Assembly (NCBI GenBank): GCA_943908425.1
Contig: CALTTC010000001.1
Location: 1 to 64,000 of the forward strand
Reading direction: 5' to 3'
DNA: 64,000 nt
Source of the DNA: an uncultured Moraxella sp.
GTDB taxonomy: Bacteria > Pseudomonadota > Gammaproteobacteria > Pseudomonadales > Moraxellaceae
Notes under the pieces: model-generated
Seen by the model: the letters and a program-made list of their open reading frames with translations, nothing else
What the model was told of the DNA's origin: nothing
The model's database searches: none
Shown here: positions 41,115 to 51,088 of the stretch, in pieces
Numbering within the stretch: the stretch's first letter is position 1
Layout of the letters: each line of letters begins with the position of its first letter
Translations under genes and position numbers: made by a program

Positions 41115-42008
41115 ATGCAAACGGTTGGCGTGGTGATTGTTACCTTTAATTCAAGTCGGGTCATCGGCAGATTACTAGATGCCTTGCAGGCACAAAGCCA
41201 CTTGCCTAACCATATTGTCGTGGTGGATAATAATAGCACTGATGATACTGTCGCACAGGTTGCAACGTATAAAAATTTACCGATTAGTGTGGTTGCTTTG
41301 CCAGACAATAAGGGCGGTGCTGGCGGTTTTTATCACGGCTTACAAAAAATATTGCAATATCCAGTAACCACTATTTTTACTTTTGATGATGACTGCTACC
41401 CTAAAGACAGCACTTTTATTGCCCAAATGCTTGAAAGTAAACAAGCAAACCGTTTAGATGTGCTTTGCCCCCTTGTGGTGGATGTCGCAAATCCAACGCT
41501 AAGCGCTTATCAATACCACAAGCAAACGCAAGTTAGTAGCATTTGCCAAACGCCAATCATAACAGACATTAAGCTATTTAATGGGGTGGCGTTTGATCGG
41601 GCGGTTATTGATACCCTAGAGGGTCCAAAGCCTGAATTTTTTATCCGTGGTGATGAAGAAGAGTTTAAACAGCGCATTGTACAGCAAGGCTATAGCTATG
41701 CTACAGACACGCGCGCTATCGTCTACCATCCAAGTTCATTGAACGAATATGTGCAATATAACAATCGGCGCTATCACCACCACGACACACCGTTTAAGCT
41801 GTTTTATAGCACGCGTAATCGTTTTTATTTATTAAAAATCCGCCGTGATATTAGTGCAATAACGAAAGTAAAACGGCTAATAAGCGAGTTTTGGCGTTAT
41901 ACGCATTTTTATTTGTGGCACAAAAAAGACGTGCAAGCCTACCGCGTATGGCTACAGGCTTATCTTTTTGGGCTTGCTGGCTATATGAATAATTCTTACT
42001 ATCGTTAA
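41115..42008 (+). CDS. GT2 glycosyltransferase, probable galactofuranosyl- or rhamnosyltransferase type
   Basis: 297 residues with a classic family-2 start (VGVVIVTFNS, VVVDNNSTDDT). It then has DNKGGAGGFYHGL, a glycine signature typical of GlfT1/WbbL-like transferases, and the metal site FTFDDDCYP near residue 92. FIRGDEEEF near residue 178 provides the acceptor-site acidic pair. With glf immediately upstream (five bases), galactofuranosyl transfer is the leading inference, but the sugar cannot be proven. No membrane helix is evident. Confidence 0.78.
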   Translation: MQTVGVVIVTFNSSRVIGRLLDALQAQSHLPNHIVVVDNNSTDDTVAQVATYKNLPISVVALPDNKGGAGGFYHGLQKILQYPVTTIFTFDDDCYPKDSTFIAQMLESKQANRLDVLCPLVVDVANPTLSAYQYHKQTQVSSICQTPIITDIKLFNGVAFDRAVIDTLEGPKPEFFIRGDEEEFKQRIVQQGYSYATDTRAIVYHPSSLNEYVQYNNRRYHHHDTPFKLFYSTRNRFYLLKIRRDISAITKVKRLISEFWRYTHFYLWHKKDVQAYRVWLQAYLFGLAGYMNNSYYR

Positions 42009-42015
42009 GGTGGTT

Positions 42016-42888
42016 ATGACCGAACGTATCACTCACGCTGTTATCCCTTGTGCAGGATTTGGCACAAGAATGCTCCCTTTATCTAAAGCTGTTCCAAAAG
42101 AGCTGTTGCCATTGGGCGATAAGCCTGCGATTCATTATGTGGTACAAGAAGCCATACAAGCAGGCATCAAAACCATTGTTTTTGTCAATCACGCCCAAAA
42201 ACAAGCCATTGAAAATTATTTTGATATTAACGGCGAATTGCACCGCCAGCTGTGCGATAAGGGCAAAAAAAAGCTTGCCGATGCGTTACAAATACTGCCA
42301 GATGATGTGCAGATTGTGAGTATAAGACAGGGTAGACCGCTTGGGCTTGGACACGCTGTTTTACAAGCCAAAAGCGTGGTTGGCGACAACCCTTTTGCTG
42401 TGTTGTTGCCTGATGTGGTGCTTGACCCAGCTTGTGATGGCACGCAAAATTTATCGGCGATGATTAAGCAATTTATAAGCACGCACCGCACGCAAATTTT
42501 GGTGGATACGGTAGCCTATGATAAGGTAGAAAATTATGGCATTGCTCGCTTGGCGGATACGGTAATCGCTAATGTAATTGAAAAAGGGGAGACGACAGCG
42601 TTTTTTAATGCGTTAGGTTTTGTAGAAAAACCCAGTCAAGATACTGCTCCGTCCAATTTGGCGGTGGTGGGACGTTATGTATTTTCACCACAAATTTTTG
42701 AGTATTTGGCAACTACTGCCCCAAGCGTGGGCGCAGAGATTCAGCTAACATCAGCGATTGATGCACTCATTGCCAAACAAGGGGTAGATGTGGCAACGCT
42801 TGTGGGTCAAAGCTTTGATGTGGGCGATATGACAAGCTATGCTCAGGCGTTTTGTTATTTTGCCAAACAATCAGGACTGCTTGACTAA
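42016..42888 (+). CDS. galU: UTP-glucose-1-phosphate uridylyltransferase
   Basis: Makes UDP-glucose, precursor for UDP-galactose and UDP-glucuronate. The 290 residues have the nucleotidyltransferase start PCAGFGTRMLPLSKAVPKELLP, the active-site FVEKP, and GLGHAVLQAK. The ATG at 42016 follows AAGG by five bases; an in-frame GTG at 42010 overlaps that site. First of a galU-pgi-ugd-like-galE block like that at Acinetobacter capsule loci. Confidence 0.96.
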   Translation: MTERITHAVIPCAGFGTRMLPLSKAVPKELLPLGDKPAIHYVVQEAIQAGIKTIVFVNHAQKQAIENYFDINGELHRQLCDKGKKKLADALQILPDDVQIVSIRQGRPLGLGHAVLQAKSVVGDNPFAVLLPDVVLDPACDGTQNLSAMIKQFISTHRTQILVDTVAYDKVENYGIARLADTVIANVIEKGETTAFFNALGFVEKPSQDTAPSNLAVVGRYVFSPQIFEYLATTAPSVGAEIQLTSAIDALIAKQGVDVATLVGQSFDVGDMTSYAQAFCYFAKQSGLLD

Positions 42889-42901
42889 TAAAGGAACAAC
42901 A

Positions 42902-44521
42902 ATGCACACGGCAAAACAGCACACTTGGCAAGCCCTAGAGGCGTTAAGTACAGCAACCCCAACGCTCACCGAGTTGTTTGCCACCAATGCCAAGCGCGGT
43001 CAGGAATACACTATCAGCGCGTGCCAAATGTACCTAGATTTTAGTAAACAGCTGATTGACGAGCAAGTATTACAGCACTTATTGCAGCTGGCTTATGATT
43101 GTGCCCTGCCACAGGCGATAACGGCGTTATTGGGCGGTGAGATGGTCAATGATACCGAAAATCGCCCAGCCTTGCACACTGCCTTACGCGCCCCAAAAGG
43201 GGCATCGCTTATGCTTCAGGGGCGAGATATCAATGTTGATATTCACCAAAGTTTAGAAAAGCTACAGGGAATTGCCGAGCGTTTGCGTGCCAAAACGTGG
43301 CGAGGATATTCTGGTAAAGCCATCACTGACGTGGTCAATATCGGGGTGGGCGGTTCTGATTTAGGACCGCTCCTTGCTACCACCGCCTTAGCAGAGTGGT
43401 CGGATACGGATATTTGCGTGCATTTTGTGTCCAATATGGACGGCACACAGCTTGGCACGCTCCTAAAAGTGCTCAATCCAGCAACCACTGTATTTATTAT
43501 TTCTTCTAAATCCTTTAGCACCTTAGATACGCTCTCCAATGCCAAAACCGCTTTGGCGTGGCTATTAAACACAGGGGCGGATAAAGCGAGTATCTTGCGC
43601 CGTCACTTTATCGCTATCTCCACTCGTAGCGACAAGATGAGCGACTGGGGCATTCATCCTGAGAATCAATTGTGCTTATGGGATTGGGTTGGTGGGCGTT
43701 TTTCGTTGTGGTCGGCGATTGGACTTGTGGTCGCTATTAAAATTGGCACGGCAAGGTTTTATGAACTCTTGGCGGGGGCGCACGCGATGGATAGGCATTT
43801 TGCCCACGCTGATTTTGCGGATAATTTGCCGGTAATGTTGGCACTTATTGGCGTATGGAACAGCACCTTTTTGCAGATTAACGCCCATAGCGTCTTGCCT
43901 TACGATGGACGACTGGCGGCATTTCCTGATTATCTAACCCAGCTTGAGATGGAAAGTAATGGCAAATCGGTAGGGCGCGATGGCAAGCCTTTAAACTTTG
44001 CGACTTGTCCGATTTTGTGGGGCGATATTGGCTCTAATGCTCAGCACGCTTTTTATCAGCTACTACACCAAGGCACCGAGCGCGTTTCTTGCGATTTTAT
44101 TGCTCCGATTCGTCGCTATGACAGCCGGCAAACCAGCAACGAAACGTTAAGCGACCAACACCGCTGGACGCTTGCCAACTGCTTGGCACAAAGTCAGGTG
44201 TTAGCCTTTGGCAATCAAGCCTTGGGCAAGGTGGAAGGCACGGACAATTTGGCACATTTTAAGCATTATCGTGGCAATCAGCCATCTAGCACGCTACTGC
44301 TAGAGGCGCTAACGCCGAACTCCCTTGGGGCACTGATTGCCCTTTATGAGCATAAAGTCTATGTGATGAGTGTTATTTGGGGCATTAACCCTTTTGACCA
44401 ATGGGGCGTGGAGGTTGGCAAGGTGATGGCACAAAGCGTGTATGAGGCATTAAACGGCTTGCCTGCCAATTTTGACAGCTCAACAAACGCGCTACTGACT
44501 CATATTCGGCAACAGAGCTAA
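42902..44521 (+). CDS. pgi: Glucose-6-phosphate isomerase
   Basis: Interconverts glucose-6-phosphate and fructose-6-phosphate, linking central metabolism to sugar-nucleotide supply. The 539 residues have the phosphosugar motif VNIGVGGSDLGP, SKSFSTLDTLSNA and the C-terminal signature NPFDQWGVEVGK. The ATG at 42902 follows AAGGA by six bases. The open frame extends upstream to 42839 only by overlapping galU. Placement within the capsule locus mirrors gpi in Acinetobacter K loci. Confidence 0.97.
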   Translation: MHTAKQHTWQALEALSTATPTLTELFATNAKRGQEYTISACQMYLDFSKQLIDEQVLQHLLQLAYDCALPQAITALLGGEMVNDTENRPALHTALRAPKGASLMLQGRDINVDIHQSLEKLQGIAERLRAKTWRGYSGKAITDVVNIGVGGSDLGPLLATTALAEWSDTDICVHFVSNMDGTQLGTLLKVLNPATTVFIISSKSFSTLDTLSNAKTALAWLLNTGADKASILRRHFIAISTRSDKMSDWGIHPENQLCLWDWVGGRFSLWSAIGLVVAIKIGTARFYELLAGAHAMDRHFAHADFADNLPVMLALIGVWNSTFLQINAHSVLPYDGRLAAFPDYLTQLEMESNGKSVGRDGKPLNFATCPILWGDIGSNAQHAFYQLLHQGTERVSCDFIAPIRRYDSRQTSNETLSDQHRWTLANCLAQSQVLAFGNQALGKVEGTDNLAHFKHYRGNQPSSTLLLEALTPNSLGALIALYEHKVYVMSVIWGINPFDQWGVEVGKVMAQSVYEALNGLPANFDSSTNALLTHIRQQS

Positions 44522-44530
44522 GGAGCGCTT

Positions 44531-45781
44531 GTGAAAACCATCGTTGTAGCAGGGCTAAACCACGAAACGATTAACGCGTGTATTTTTTTGGCAAGCTTAG
44601 ATTGGCAGGTAACGCTACTGGCATCCGCGGACACCCTTAATGCTTTGTTGAGCGGTTATCGCTTTGATAAGCAGGTGATTTTGCTTTGGCAATTGTATGT
44701 AGGGGAGCAAAAAATCACGCTGGTTGATAGCGCGCTTGAGACTTATAATAAAGCACAATATTACTGGCTATGCTTTGAGGCGTTAAGTTCGCAAGACAAA
44801 AAAGCCCTGCCTTCTTTGCATTTTTTACCGCAAAGTCAAGTGATTATCACCGGCGCGGCAAACGTTGGGGTGATTGATGCGTTAGCCGAGCAACTCACCA
44901 CACCGTGGGTGTATTATTTGCCACTGATTTTTATGAAAGAGGGGGCGAATTTTAACTCGTTTTTTCATAGCGATTTGATTATTATTGGCGAAAAAACCGC
45001 AAACAGCACCCACAAATCCGCCCTATTGCAATTTTTTATTAGCCATAGCCAAAAACAGCGCATTGCCAATATTAAAACTATTGAATTTGGACGTATGGCG
45101 ATTATGGGTATGCTTGCCACGCGCTTAAGCTATATCAACGAAATGGCACGGCTTGCCGATGAATTGGCGGTGGATATTTGGGCGATTCAAGCGATTATGG
45201 GAGCGGACAAGCGTATTGGGCAGGACTACTTGCAAGCAGGGTGGGGATTTGGGGGTAAATCACTGCCTAGAGAGCTTACAGCGCTGATTGATGCTTTTAG
45301 TGACAAGCAGGTGGATACCGCGTTATTGCAAAGCGTTGCACGCATCAATAACGACCAAAAAGAGCTGATTTTTCGTAAATTTTGGCGGTATTTTAACGGC
45401 TTTATTGATGGTAAAACCGTGATGATTTGGGGGGCGGCATACCGTGTTGGGGCAGGGTTATCCACCAATAGCGCCATTCATCCGCTGTTGGCGTTGTTAT
45501 GGTCGTATGGTATCCATACTAGAGTTTACGCCGTCCACACCCAAGACGAGCTAAAAGAATTGTATGCGAAGGCGTATAGCGAAGGGCAACTGTCTTTTAC
45601 GGATAACCCTTATGCGCTAGAGGGTTGTGATGGCTTATTTATTATTAACTGGAATGCTAAAGAACAGCCCGATTATCAAGCCTTAAATGCTTACGGCGTG
45701 CCAATTTTTGATGGCAAAAACGTGCTAAATGACACAACCATTGCTCAGCTGGCAGGCTTTTATACCGGTATAGGGCGATGA
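44531..45781 (+). CDS. UDP-glucose/GDP-mannose dehydrogenase-like protein lacking the catalytic cysteine
   Basis: 416 residues aligned in pattern with UDP-glucose 6-dehydrogenases: FGRMAIMGMLATRLSYINEMA for the central helix, ADKRIGQDYLQAGWGFGG for the active site, and VMIWGAAYR for the UDP-binding domain. Key residues are changed. The GFGGSCFPKD motif reads GFGGKSLPRE at 239-248, so the nucleophilic cysteine is absent (Ser244). The N-terminal GxGxxG NAD motif reads GLNHET. It probably cannot oxidise UDP-glucose normally. GTG start after GGAG. Confidence 0.75.
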   Translation: MKTIVVAGLNHETINACIFLASLDWQVTLLASADTLNALLSGYRFDKQVILLWQLYVGEQKITLVDSALETYNKAQYYWLCFEALSSQDKKALPSLHFLPQSQVIITGAANVGVIDALAEQLTTPWVYYLPLIFMKEGANFNSFFHSDLIIIGEKTANSTHKSALLQFFISHSQKQRIANIKTIEFGRMAIMGMLATRLSYINEMARLADELAVDIWAIQAIMGADKRIGQDYLQAGWGFGGKSLPRELTALIDAFSDKQVDTALLQSVARINNDQKELIFRKFWRYFNGFIDGKTVMIWGAAYRVGAGLSTNSAIHPLLALLWSYGIHTRVYAVHTQDELKELYAKAYSEGQLSFTDNPYALEGCDGLFIINWNAKEQPDYQALNAYGVPIFDGKNVLNDTTIAQLAGFYTGIGR

Positions 45782-45785
45782 TGGG

Positions 45786-46814
45786 ATGAAGACGATATTA
45801 GTAACTGGTGGGGCAGGATTTATTGGCTCGCACACGTTGGTTGAGCTTTTGCAGGCGGGATTTTCGGTTGTGGTGCTAGACAATTTAGTAAATAGTAGCA
45901 CCGAGGCGGTGAATCGCGTGCAACAAATTACCAAAAAACAGGTGGATTTTATCCAAGGCGATATTTTAGACAGTGCCGTATTAGATAAGATATTTACTGA
46001 CTATGACATATCGGCTGTGATACATTTTGCAGGATTAAAAGCAGTGGGGCAGTCGGTGGCAGAGCCCTTGCTTTATTATCAAAATAACGTGGCAGGCACG
46101 CTAAGTTTATTGCAGGCAATGCAGCGCCACAAGGTTAAGCGGTTAATTTTTTCATCATCGGCAACGGTATACGGTACGCCAAAGCAGCTACCGATTACCG
46201 AAGATGCTAAGCGCTACGCCACAAACCCTTATGGGCGAAGCAAGCTGATGGTTGAACAGCTTTTGGAGGATTTGACCGCCAGCGATGACAAATGGCAGGT
46301 AGTTTCTCTACGCTATTTTAACCCAATTGGCGCGCACCCGTCTGGCTTAATTGGCGAAGATCCAAACGATATTCCCAATAATCTTATGCCCTACATCAGC
46401 CAAGTGGCGGTCGGCAAGTTGCCACAGCTGCAAATTTTTGGCGATGATTATGATACCATTGACGGCACAGGCGTGCGTGACTATGTGCATGTGGTGGATT
46501 TGGCGCAAGGTCATCTCAAGGCATTGTTGTATTTGCAAGAAACAGAAGCGACTGGATTTTTACCAATTAACCTAGGAACAGGAAAGGGGACGTCGGTACT
46601 GACTTTGGTTAATGCTTTTGTGCAAAGTACAGGGCAGCAAATTCCCTATAGGATTGTTAATAGGCGTCCCGGTGATATTGCCAGTTGCTATGCCAGCTGT
46701 CAGCGTGCCGAGCGTCTGTTGGGTTGGACGGCTAAGTATGATATTGTGCAGATGTGTCAGGATACTTGGCGTTGGCAACATCAAAACCCAATGGGTTATG
46801 AAAAAAAGGAGTGA
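45786..46814 (+). CDS. galE: UDP-glucose 4-epimerase
   Basis: NAD-dependent epimerase making UDP-galactose from UDP-glucose; this feeds Glf. The 342 residues have the Rossmann motif TGGAGFIGSH (7-16), the catalytic Ser125 (SSSATVYG) and Tyr149-xxx-Lys153 (NPYGRSK). The C-terminal region suits GalE; specificity for N-acetylated sugars (Gne) cannot be excluded. It starts six bases after the Ugd-like gene. Confidence 0.93.
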   Translation: MKTILVTGGAGFIGSHTLVELLQAGFSVVVLDNLVNSSTEAVNRVQQITKKQVDFIQGDILDSAVLDKIFTDYDISAVIHFAGLKAVGQSVAEPLLYYQNNVAGTLSLLQAMQRHKVKRLIFSSSATVYGTPKQLPITEDAKRYATNPYGRSKLMVEQLLEDLTASDDKWQVVSLRYFNPIGAHPSGLIGEDPNDIPNNLMPYISQVAVGKLPQLQIFGDDYDTIDGTGVRDYVHVVDLAQGHLKALLYLQETEATGFLPINLGTGKGTSVLTLVNAFVQSTGQQIPYRIVNRRPGDIASCYASCQRAERLLGWTAKYDIVQMCQDTWRWQHQNPMGYEKKE

Positions 46815-46817
46815 GTT

Positions 46818-47423
46818 TTGAGTGATTGGGTCTTAGCCAGTAGTAATTTAGGTAAATTGGCAGAATTTAATGCTTTGTTTGCCAAGTTTAATCGCCGCAT
46901 TATCCCCCAAAGTGCGTTTACGAGCACAGATGCGGTAGAAAATGGCTTATCTTTTGTTGAGAATGCCTTAATTAAAGCGCGTCATGCCAGTCAAGCAAGC
47001 GGCTTACCTGCTATCGCTGACGACAGCGGATTGTGCGTGCCACTGCTTGATAATGCGCCGGGGTTATATTCGGCACGGTTTGCGGGCGTGCACGGTGAGG
47101 ATAGTGCTAACAATGACGAACTTTTAAAGCGATTGCAGGACAAGCGCGTTGATGGCAATCCACAGGCGTTTTTTGTCTGTGTACTCGTATTTGTACGCAG
47201 TGTTTGCGACCCGTTGCCAGTGATTGCTCAAGGTCTTTGGCAAGGGGAGATATTACCTGCCCCCCAAGGGCAAGGGGGGTTTGGTTATGACCCCTTGTTT
47301 TGGCTACCAAATCTTGGCAAAACCGCCGCCGAGCTTGACCCGAAGCACAAAAATGCCCTAAGCCATCGCGGACAAGCATTGGATAAGCTCGTATCGGCAT
47401 TAACTAACATGGGTTATTGTTAG
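46818..47423 (+). CDS. rdgB: dITP/XTP pyrophosphatase (RdgB/HAM1)
   Basis: House-cleaning enzyme that hydrolyses dITP, ITP and XTP so that deaminated purines are not incorporated. The 201 residues have the N-terminal substrate motif LASSNLGKLAEF, ADDSGLCV and GGFGYDPLF. The start is a TTG at 46818 preceded by AAAGGAG; this gives the expected family N-terminus. It lies four bases after galE, so a housekeeping gene appears to sit at the end of the capsule operon. Confidence 0.94.
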   Translation: MSDWVLASSNLGKLAEFNALFAKFNRRIIPQSAFTSTDAVENGLSFVENALIKARHASQASGLPAIADDSGLCVPLLDNAPGLYSARFAGVHGEDSANNDELLKRLQDKRVDGNPQAFFVCVLVFVRSVCDPLPVIAQGLWQGEILPAPQGQGGFGYDPLFWLPNLGKTAAELDPKHKNALSHRGQALDKLVSALTNMGYC

Positions 47424-47551
47424 TTATAGCTATCTAGCTGTGATATTAAAGCCAGTGAAATCCGTCATGTGCTAATACCAATAACGATTAGCACTAACAG
47501 CTTAGTGCGATACACAAGCTTATCTTGAACGCGACTATTTGGCGTTGGTTG

Positions 47552-47580
47552 TTGTATTTTTGCTTAACTTTCGCTATACT
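47552..47580 (+). promoter_or_regulatory. tig promoter
   Basis: TTGTAT (47552-47557), 17-bp spacer, TATACT (47575-47580), giving a leader of about 42 bases before tig. Two overlapping inverted repeats lie upstream (GTGCTAAT at 47469 with ATTAGCAC at 47487; GCACTAA at 47491 with TTAGTGC at 47502). They could end rdgB transcription weakly, though no T-run follows. Confidence 0.55.
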
Positions 47581-47628
47581 GTCAGTTTTGGCAATCGCCC
47601 CCAATTTTATTGATTTGTAAGGTGTATT

Positions 47629-48963
47629 ATGAGTAATTTAGATATTGCAGTAGAGAAGTTGTCTGACAAACAAAGCAAATTGACCGTTAAAGTACCCGTC
47701 AATGACTTGCAAAAAAAAGTAGACAGCCGTGTGCGCCAAGTTGCCAAAACCGCCAAGATTGACGGCTTCCGTAAAGGCAAAGTACCCACCTCTTATATCC
47801 AAGCCCAATACGGGGCAGGTATCCGCCAAGAAGTGATTAACGACACCATTCGTGATACTATCTCGCAAGCCTTGTCCGAAACTAATATCCGCGCGGTGGG
47901 CATTCCAAACATTGAAGATGTGAAGCTTGAAAATGACTTTTTGGTCTATCAAGCGACCGTGGATGTGTTCCCAGAGGTTACCATTCAGGGACTTGGCGAA
48001 ATTGAGGTGGAGCGCCAAACAGCTGTTGTCTCAGAAGCTGATGTGGACACCATGATTGAAAATCTACAAAAACAGCGCCAAACCTTAGTTGCTAAAGAGG
48101 GTGAGCTTAGCGAAGGCGATGAGGCAACGTTTGATTTTGTTGGTACGATTGATGGTGAGGAGTTCGCTGGCGGTAAAGCGAGCGATTATACATTAGTTAT
48201 CGGCTCTAACCGTATGATTCCTGGCTTTGAAGAGCAAATGAAAGGCATGACGGTGGGCGAGGAGCGTACCATCAACGTTACTTTCCCAGAAGATTATCAA
48301 ACCGAAGAGTTAAAAGGCAAAGAAGCACAGTTTGCCATTACGCTAAAGCAAATCAAAGAACCACAGTTGCCTGAATTGAACGAAGAATTCTTTGAATTGT
48401 TTGGTATTAAAGAGGGCGGCCTTGACCAGCTAAAAACTGACGTCCGCAAAAATATGGAGCGTGAAATCAAAAACGCAGCGCGCAATCAAGTCAAGCAAGC
48501 AGCGTTTGATGCTTTATTGGAAAAGAACGAATTTGACGTGCCAAAAGTTATGCTAGAGCAAGAAATTGAACGCCAAAGAAACTTAATGCTCAATCGCTTT
48601 GCCCAGCAGTTTGGTGCTAACCCCAACACCTTTGACAAAGAGATGTTGCCTGATGAATTGTTTGAAGAACAAGCATTGCGTGCCGTACGCCTTGGTGTGT
48701 TGGTTGCGCGCATTATTGACACCGAGCAGTTAGCCGTGGATCAAGAACGCGTTAAAGAATTCATTAGCGAAGCCGCCCAAAATTACGAAGATCCGGAAGA
48801 AGTGATTGAATACTACACCAATGACAAACAGCAACGTGCCGGCATTGAGGCAGTGGTATTAGAAAATCAAGTCGTTGATTATCTGTTATCACAAGGCAAA
48901 GTCACTGATAAAGAAGTGGATTACCAAACCTTGCTTGCCACCGCTCAGCAAAGTGCGATGTAA
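47629..48963 (+). CDS. tig: Trigger factor
   Basis: Ribosome-associated chaperone and peptidyl-prolyl isomerase that meets nascent chains at the exit tunnel. The 444 residues have the ribosome-binding signature GFRKGKVP (about 45-52), an FKBP-type PPIase domain (about 160-245, with DEATFDFVGTIDGEEFAGG and MIPGFEEQMKGM), and a long helical C-terminal domain. AAGGTG is the ribosome site. It is followed by its own terminator, then clpP and clpX, a classic tig-clpP-clpX order. Confidence 0.98.
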   Translation: MSNLDIAVEKLSDKQSKLTVKVPVNDLQKKVDSRVRQVAKTAKIDGFRKGKVPTSYIQAQYGAGIRQEVINDTIRDTISQALSETNIRAVGIPNIEDVKLENDFLVYQATVDVFPEVTIQGLGEIEVERQTAVVSEADVDTMIENLQKQRQTLVAKEGELSEGDEATFDFVGTIDGEEFAGGKASDYTLVIGSNRMIPGFEEQMKGMTVGEERTINVTFPEDYQTEELKGKEAQFAITLKQIKEPQLPELNEEFFELFGIKEGGLDQLKTDVRKNMEREIKNAARNQVKQAAFDALLEKNEFDVPKVMLEQEIERQRNLMLNRFAQQFGANPNTFDKEMLPDELFEEQALRAVRLGVLVARIIDTEQLAVDQERVKEFISEAAQNYEDPEEVIEYYTNDKQQRAGIEAVVLENQVVDYLLSQGKVTDKEVDYQTLLATAQQSAM

Positions 48964-48985
48964 GTAGCCATATCGTCTATACCAT

Positions 48986-49016
48986 ACCCCAAAGTGTCTT
49001 TGGGGTGTTGGTTTTT
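48986..49016 (+). terminator. Terminator of tig
   Basis: ACCCCAAAG (48986-48994) pairs perfectly with CTTTGGGGT (48998-49006) across a three-base loop, with TTTTT at 49012-49016. Confidence 0.8.
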
Positions 49017-49063
49017 GTAGGCTGTTGCTCATTATTCTTAATTGCAGACTGTAGGAAACACCG

Positions 49064-49711
49064 ATGAAACATAACCCCTTTTATGACCAACTAAGCGATG
49101 CTTTTCATACCCAAGCGGCGCTCGTGCCGATGGTGGTGGAGCAATCTAGCCGTGGTGAGCGCTCGTTTGATATTTTCTCGCGGTTGTTGCGTGAGCGGGT
49201 GATTTTCTTGACAGGTGAAGTTGAGGATAATATGGCGAACTTGATTGTAGCTCAGCTACTGTTTTTGGAGGCAGAAAATCCAGAAAAAGACATTCATCTG
49301 TATGTGAATTCACCAGGGGGTGTGGTAACCGCTGGCATGGCAATTTATGATACAATGAATTTTATTCAGCCAGATGTGTCTACCATTTGTCTTGGGCAAG
49401 CAGCTTCTATGGGCTCGTTCTTGTTGTCGGCAGGGGAGAAGGGCAAGCGTTACGCCCTTGCCAATTCACGAATTATGATTCATCAGCCACTTGGTGGGTT
49501 TCGTGGGCAAGCCTCCGATATTGAGATTCACGCGCGCGAAATCATTGCCCTAAAAGCTAAGCTAAATGCTCTGCTTGCTGAGCATACAGGACAGCCGATT
49601 GAACGTATTGAAAAAGATACCGACCGTGATAACTTTATGAGTGCCGATGCCGCCAAAGCGTATGGACTTGTAGATACGGTGCTTGATAAACGACCAAAAC
49701 AACTCAAATAA
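49064..49711 (+). CDS. clpP: ATP-dependent Clp protease proteolytic subunit
   Basis: Serine peptidase that forms the tetradecameric barrel of ClpXP/ClpAP. The 215 residues show the triad Ser115 ([10 protein letters not shown]), His140 (MIHQPLGG) and Asp189 (TDRDN). The N-terminus probably includes a short propeptide. The start ATG follows AGGAAAC. clpX lies nine bases downstream, so they form an operon. The gap after the tig terminator should hold a separate promoter, but none is clear. Confidence 0.98.
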   Translation: MKHNPFYDQLSDAFHTQAALVPMVVEQSSRGERSFDIFSRLLRERVIFLTGEVEDNMANLIVAQLLFLEAENPEKDIHLYVNSPGGVVTAGMAIYDTMNFIQPDVSTICLGQAASMGSFLLSAGEKGKRYALANSRIMIHQPLGGFRGQASDIEIHAREIIALKAKLNALLAEHTGQPIERIEKDTDRDNFMSADAAKAYGLVDTVLDKRPKQLK

Positions 49712-49720
49712 GAGGACGTT

Positions 49721-50962
49721 ATGAGTAAGCAAAAATGTTCGTTTTGTGGCAAAGCCGAAAAAGACGTTGAGCGGTTAATTGCAGGTGAGGATGCCACTAT
49801 TTGTGATGAGTGCATTACAATGGCAAGTGATTTGCTCGCAGCCGGCGACGATGCGCAAATGAGCGATGACGACTGGGCAAACAAAACTCTGCCTACCCCC
49901 AAAGAGATCCGCGCGCACTTGGACAGTTATGTCATTGGGCAAGACACCGCCAAAAAAACACTGGCGGTTGCCGTATATAATCATTATAAACGTTTAAAAC
50001 TTGGCAATAAATTACAAGAAAACGACAAAAAACAGCGTGCCGAAGAAGTAGTAGAATTGGCAAAAAGCAATGTGTTATTGATTGGTCCGACAGGCTCAGG
50101 GAAGACGTTGCTAGCCCAGACTTTGGCGCGTATGCTAGATGTGCCTTTTGCGATGGCGGATGCCACGACATTGACCGAGGCAGGGTATGTTGGTGAAGAT
50201 GTTGAAAATATCATTCAAAAACTTTTACAAGCCGCTGATTACGATGTTGAAAAAACCGAACGTGGTATCGTGTACATTGACGAGATTGACAAGATTACCC
50301 GTAAATCAGAAAATCCGTCAATTACCCGTGATGTATCCGGCGAGGGTGTGCAACAAGCCTTGCTAAAACTCATTGAGGGCACGGTAGCAGCAATTCCGCC
50401 CCAAGGTGGACGTAAGCACCCGCGCCAAGAAAATATTCAAGTAGACACCAGCAATATTTTGGTGATTGTTGGTGGGGCGTTTGCTGGGTTAGATAAAGTG
50501 ATTTTGCAGCGCACACAAAAGACCGGTATCGGCTTTAATGCGGATGTCAAAGCCAAAGAAGAGGCTAATGTTGGCGAGCTGTTTCGTGAGGTAGAGCCAG
50601 AGGATTTGATTAAATTTGGTATTATCCCTGAACTGATAGGGCGTCTGCCAGTGATTGCCACGCTTGAAGAGCTAGACGAAGAAGCGCTGATTCAGATTTT
50701 GACTGAGCCCAAAAACGCCCTTGTTAAGCAATACCGTTATTTGTTCGCGATGGAAAACGCCGAGCTTAGCTTTGAGCCAGCCGCACTTACTGCCATTGCC
50801 AAAAAAGCGATGGCAAGAAAAACAGGCGCGCGTGGTTTGCGTTCTATTATAGAGAACGCCTTGCTTGAAACCATGTATGAGCTACCCTCTAATAACAACG
50901 CCTGTTCGGTGGTGGTTACAGAGGCGGTGATTGATGAGGGCGCGTCACCGACGATTACTTAA
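49721..50962 (+). CDS. clpX: ATP-dependent Clp protease ATPase subunit ClpX
   Basis: AAA+ unfoldase that recognises tagged substrates and feeds ClpP. The 413 residues have an N-terminal C4 zinc-binding domain (C6, C9, C28, C31), Walker A GPTGSGKT (about 122-129), Walker [10 protein letters not shown], and the ClpP-contact loop in the IGF/IGL position ([10 protein letters not shown]). The ribosome site AGAGGA precedes the ATG. It ends in a good terminator. Confidence 0.98.
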   Translation: MSKQKCSFCGKAEKDVERLIAGEDATICDECITMASDLLAAGDDAQMSDDDWANKTLPTPKEIRAHLDSYVIGQDTAKKTLAVAVYNHYKRLKLGNKLQENDKKQRAEEVVELAKSNVLLIGPTGSGKTLLAQTLARMLDVPFAMADATTLTEAGYVGEDVENIIQKLLQAADYDVEKTERGIVYIDEIDKITRKSENPSITRDVSGEGVQQALLKLIEGTVAAIPPQGGRKHPRQENIQVDTSNILVIVGGAFAGLDKVILQRTQKTGIGFNADVKAKEEANVGELFREVEPEDLIKFGIIPELIGRLPVIATLEELDEEALIQILTEPKNALVKQYRYLFAMENAELSFEPAALTAIAKKAMARKTGARGLRSIIENALLETMYELPSNNNACSVVVTEAVIDEGASPTIT

Positions 50963-50988
50963 GCATTTTATTAGCCTAACTATCTGTT

Positions 50989-51024
50989 AATTCCACGCCT
51001 TATTTGGTGTGGAATTTATTTTTG
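50989..51024 (+). terminator. Terminator of clpPX
   Basis: AATTCCACGCC (50989-50999) pairs with GGTGTGGAATT (51006-51016, one G-U), followed by TTATTTTTG. Confidence 0.85.
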
Positions 51025-51088
51025 TGTTTGGCTGTTTATTTGCTAATTTTTCTGTTATGCTAAGAAAATCATTGATTGGGAGATATAA

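Noticed and set aside
47469..47508. Overlapping inverted repeats after rdgB as a rho-independent terminator
   Set aside because: Stems are good (8 and 7 bp) but no T-run follows either; left as a note under the tig promoter.
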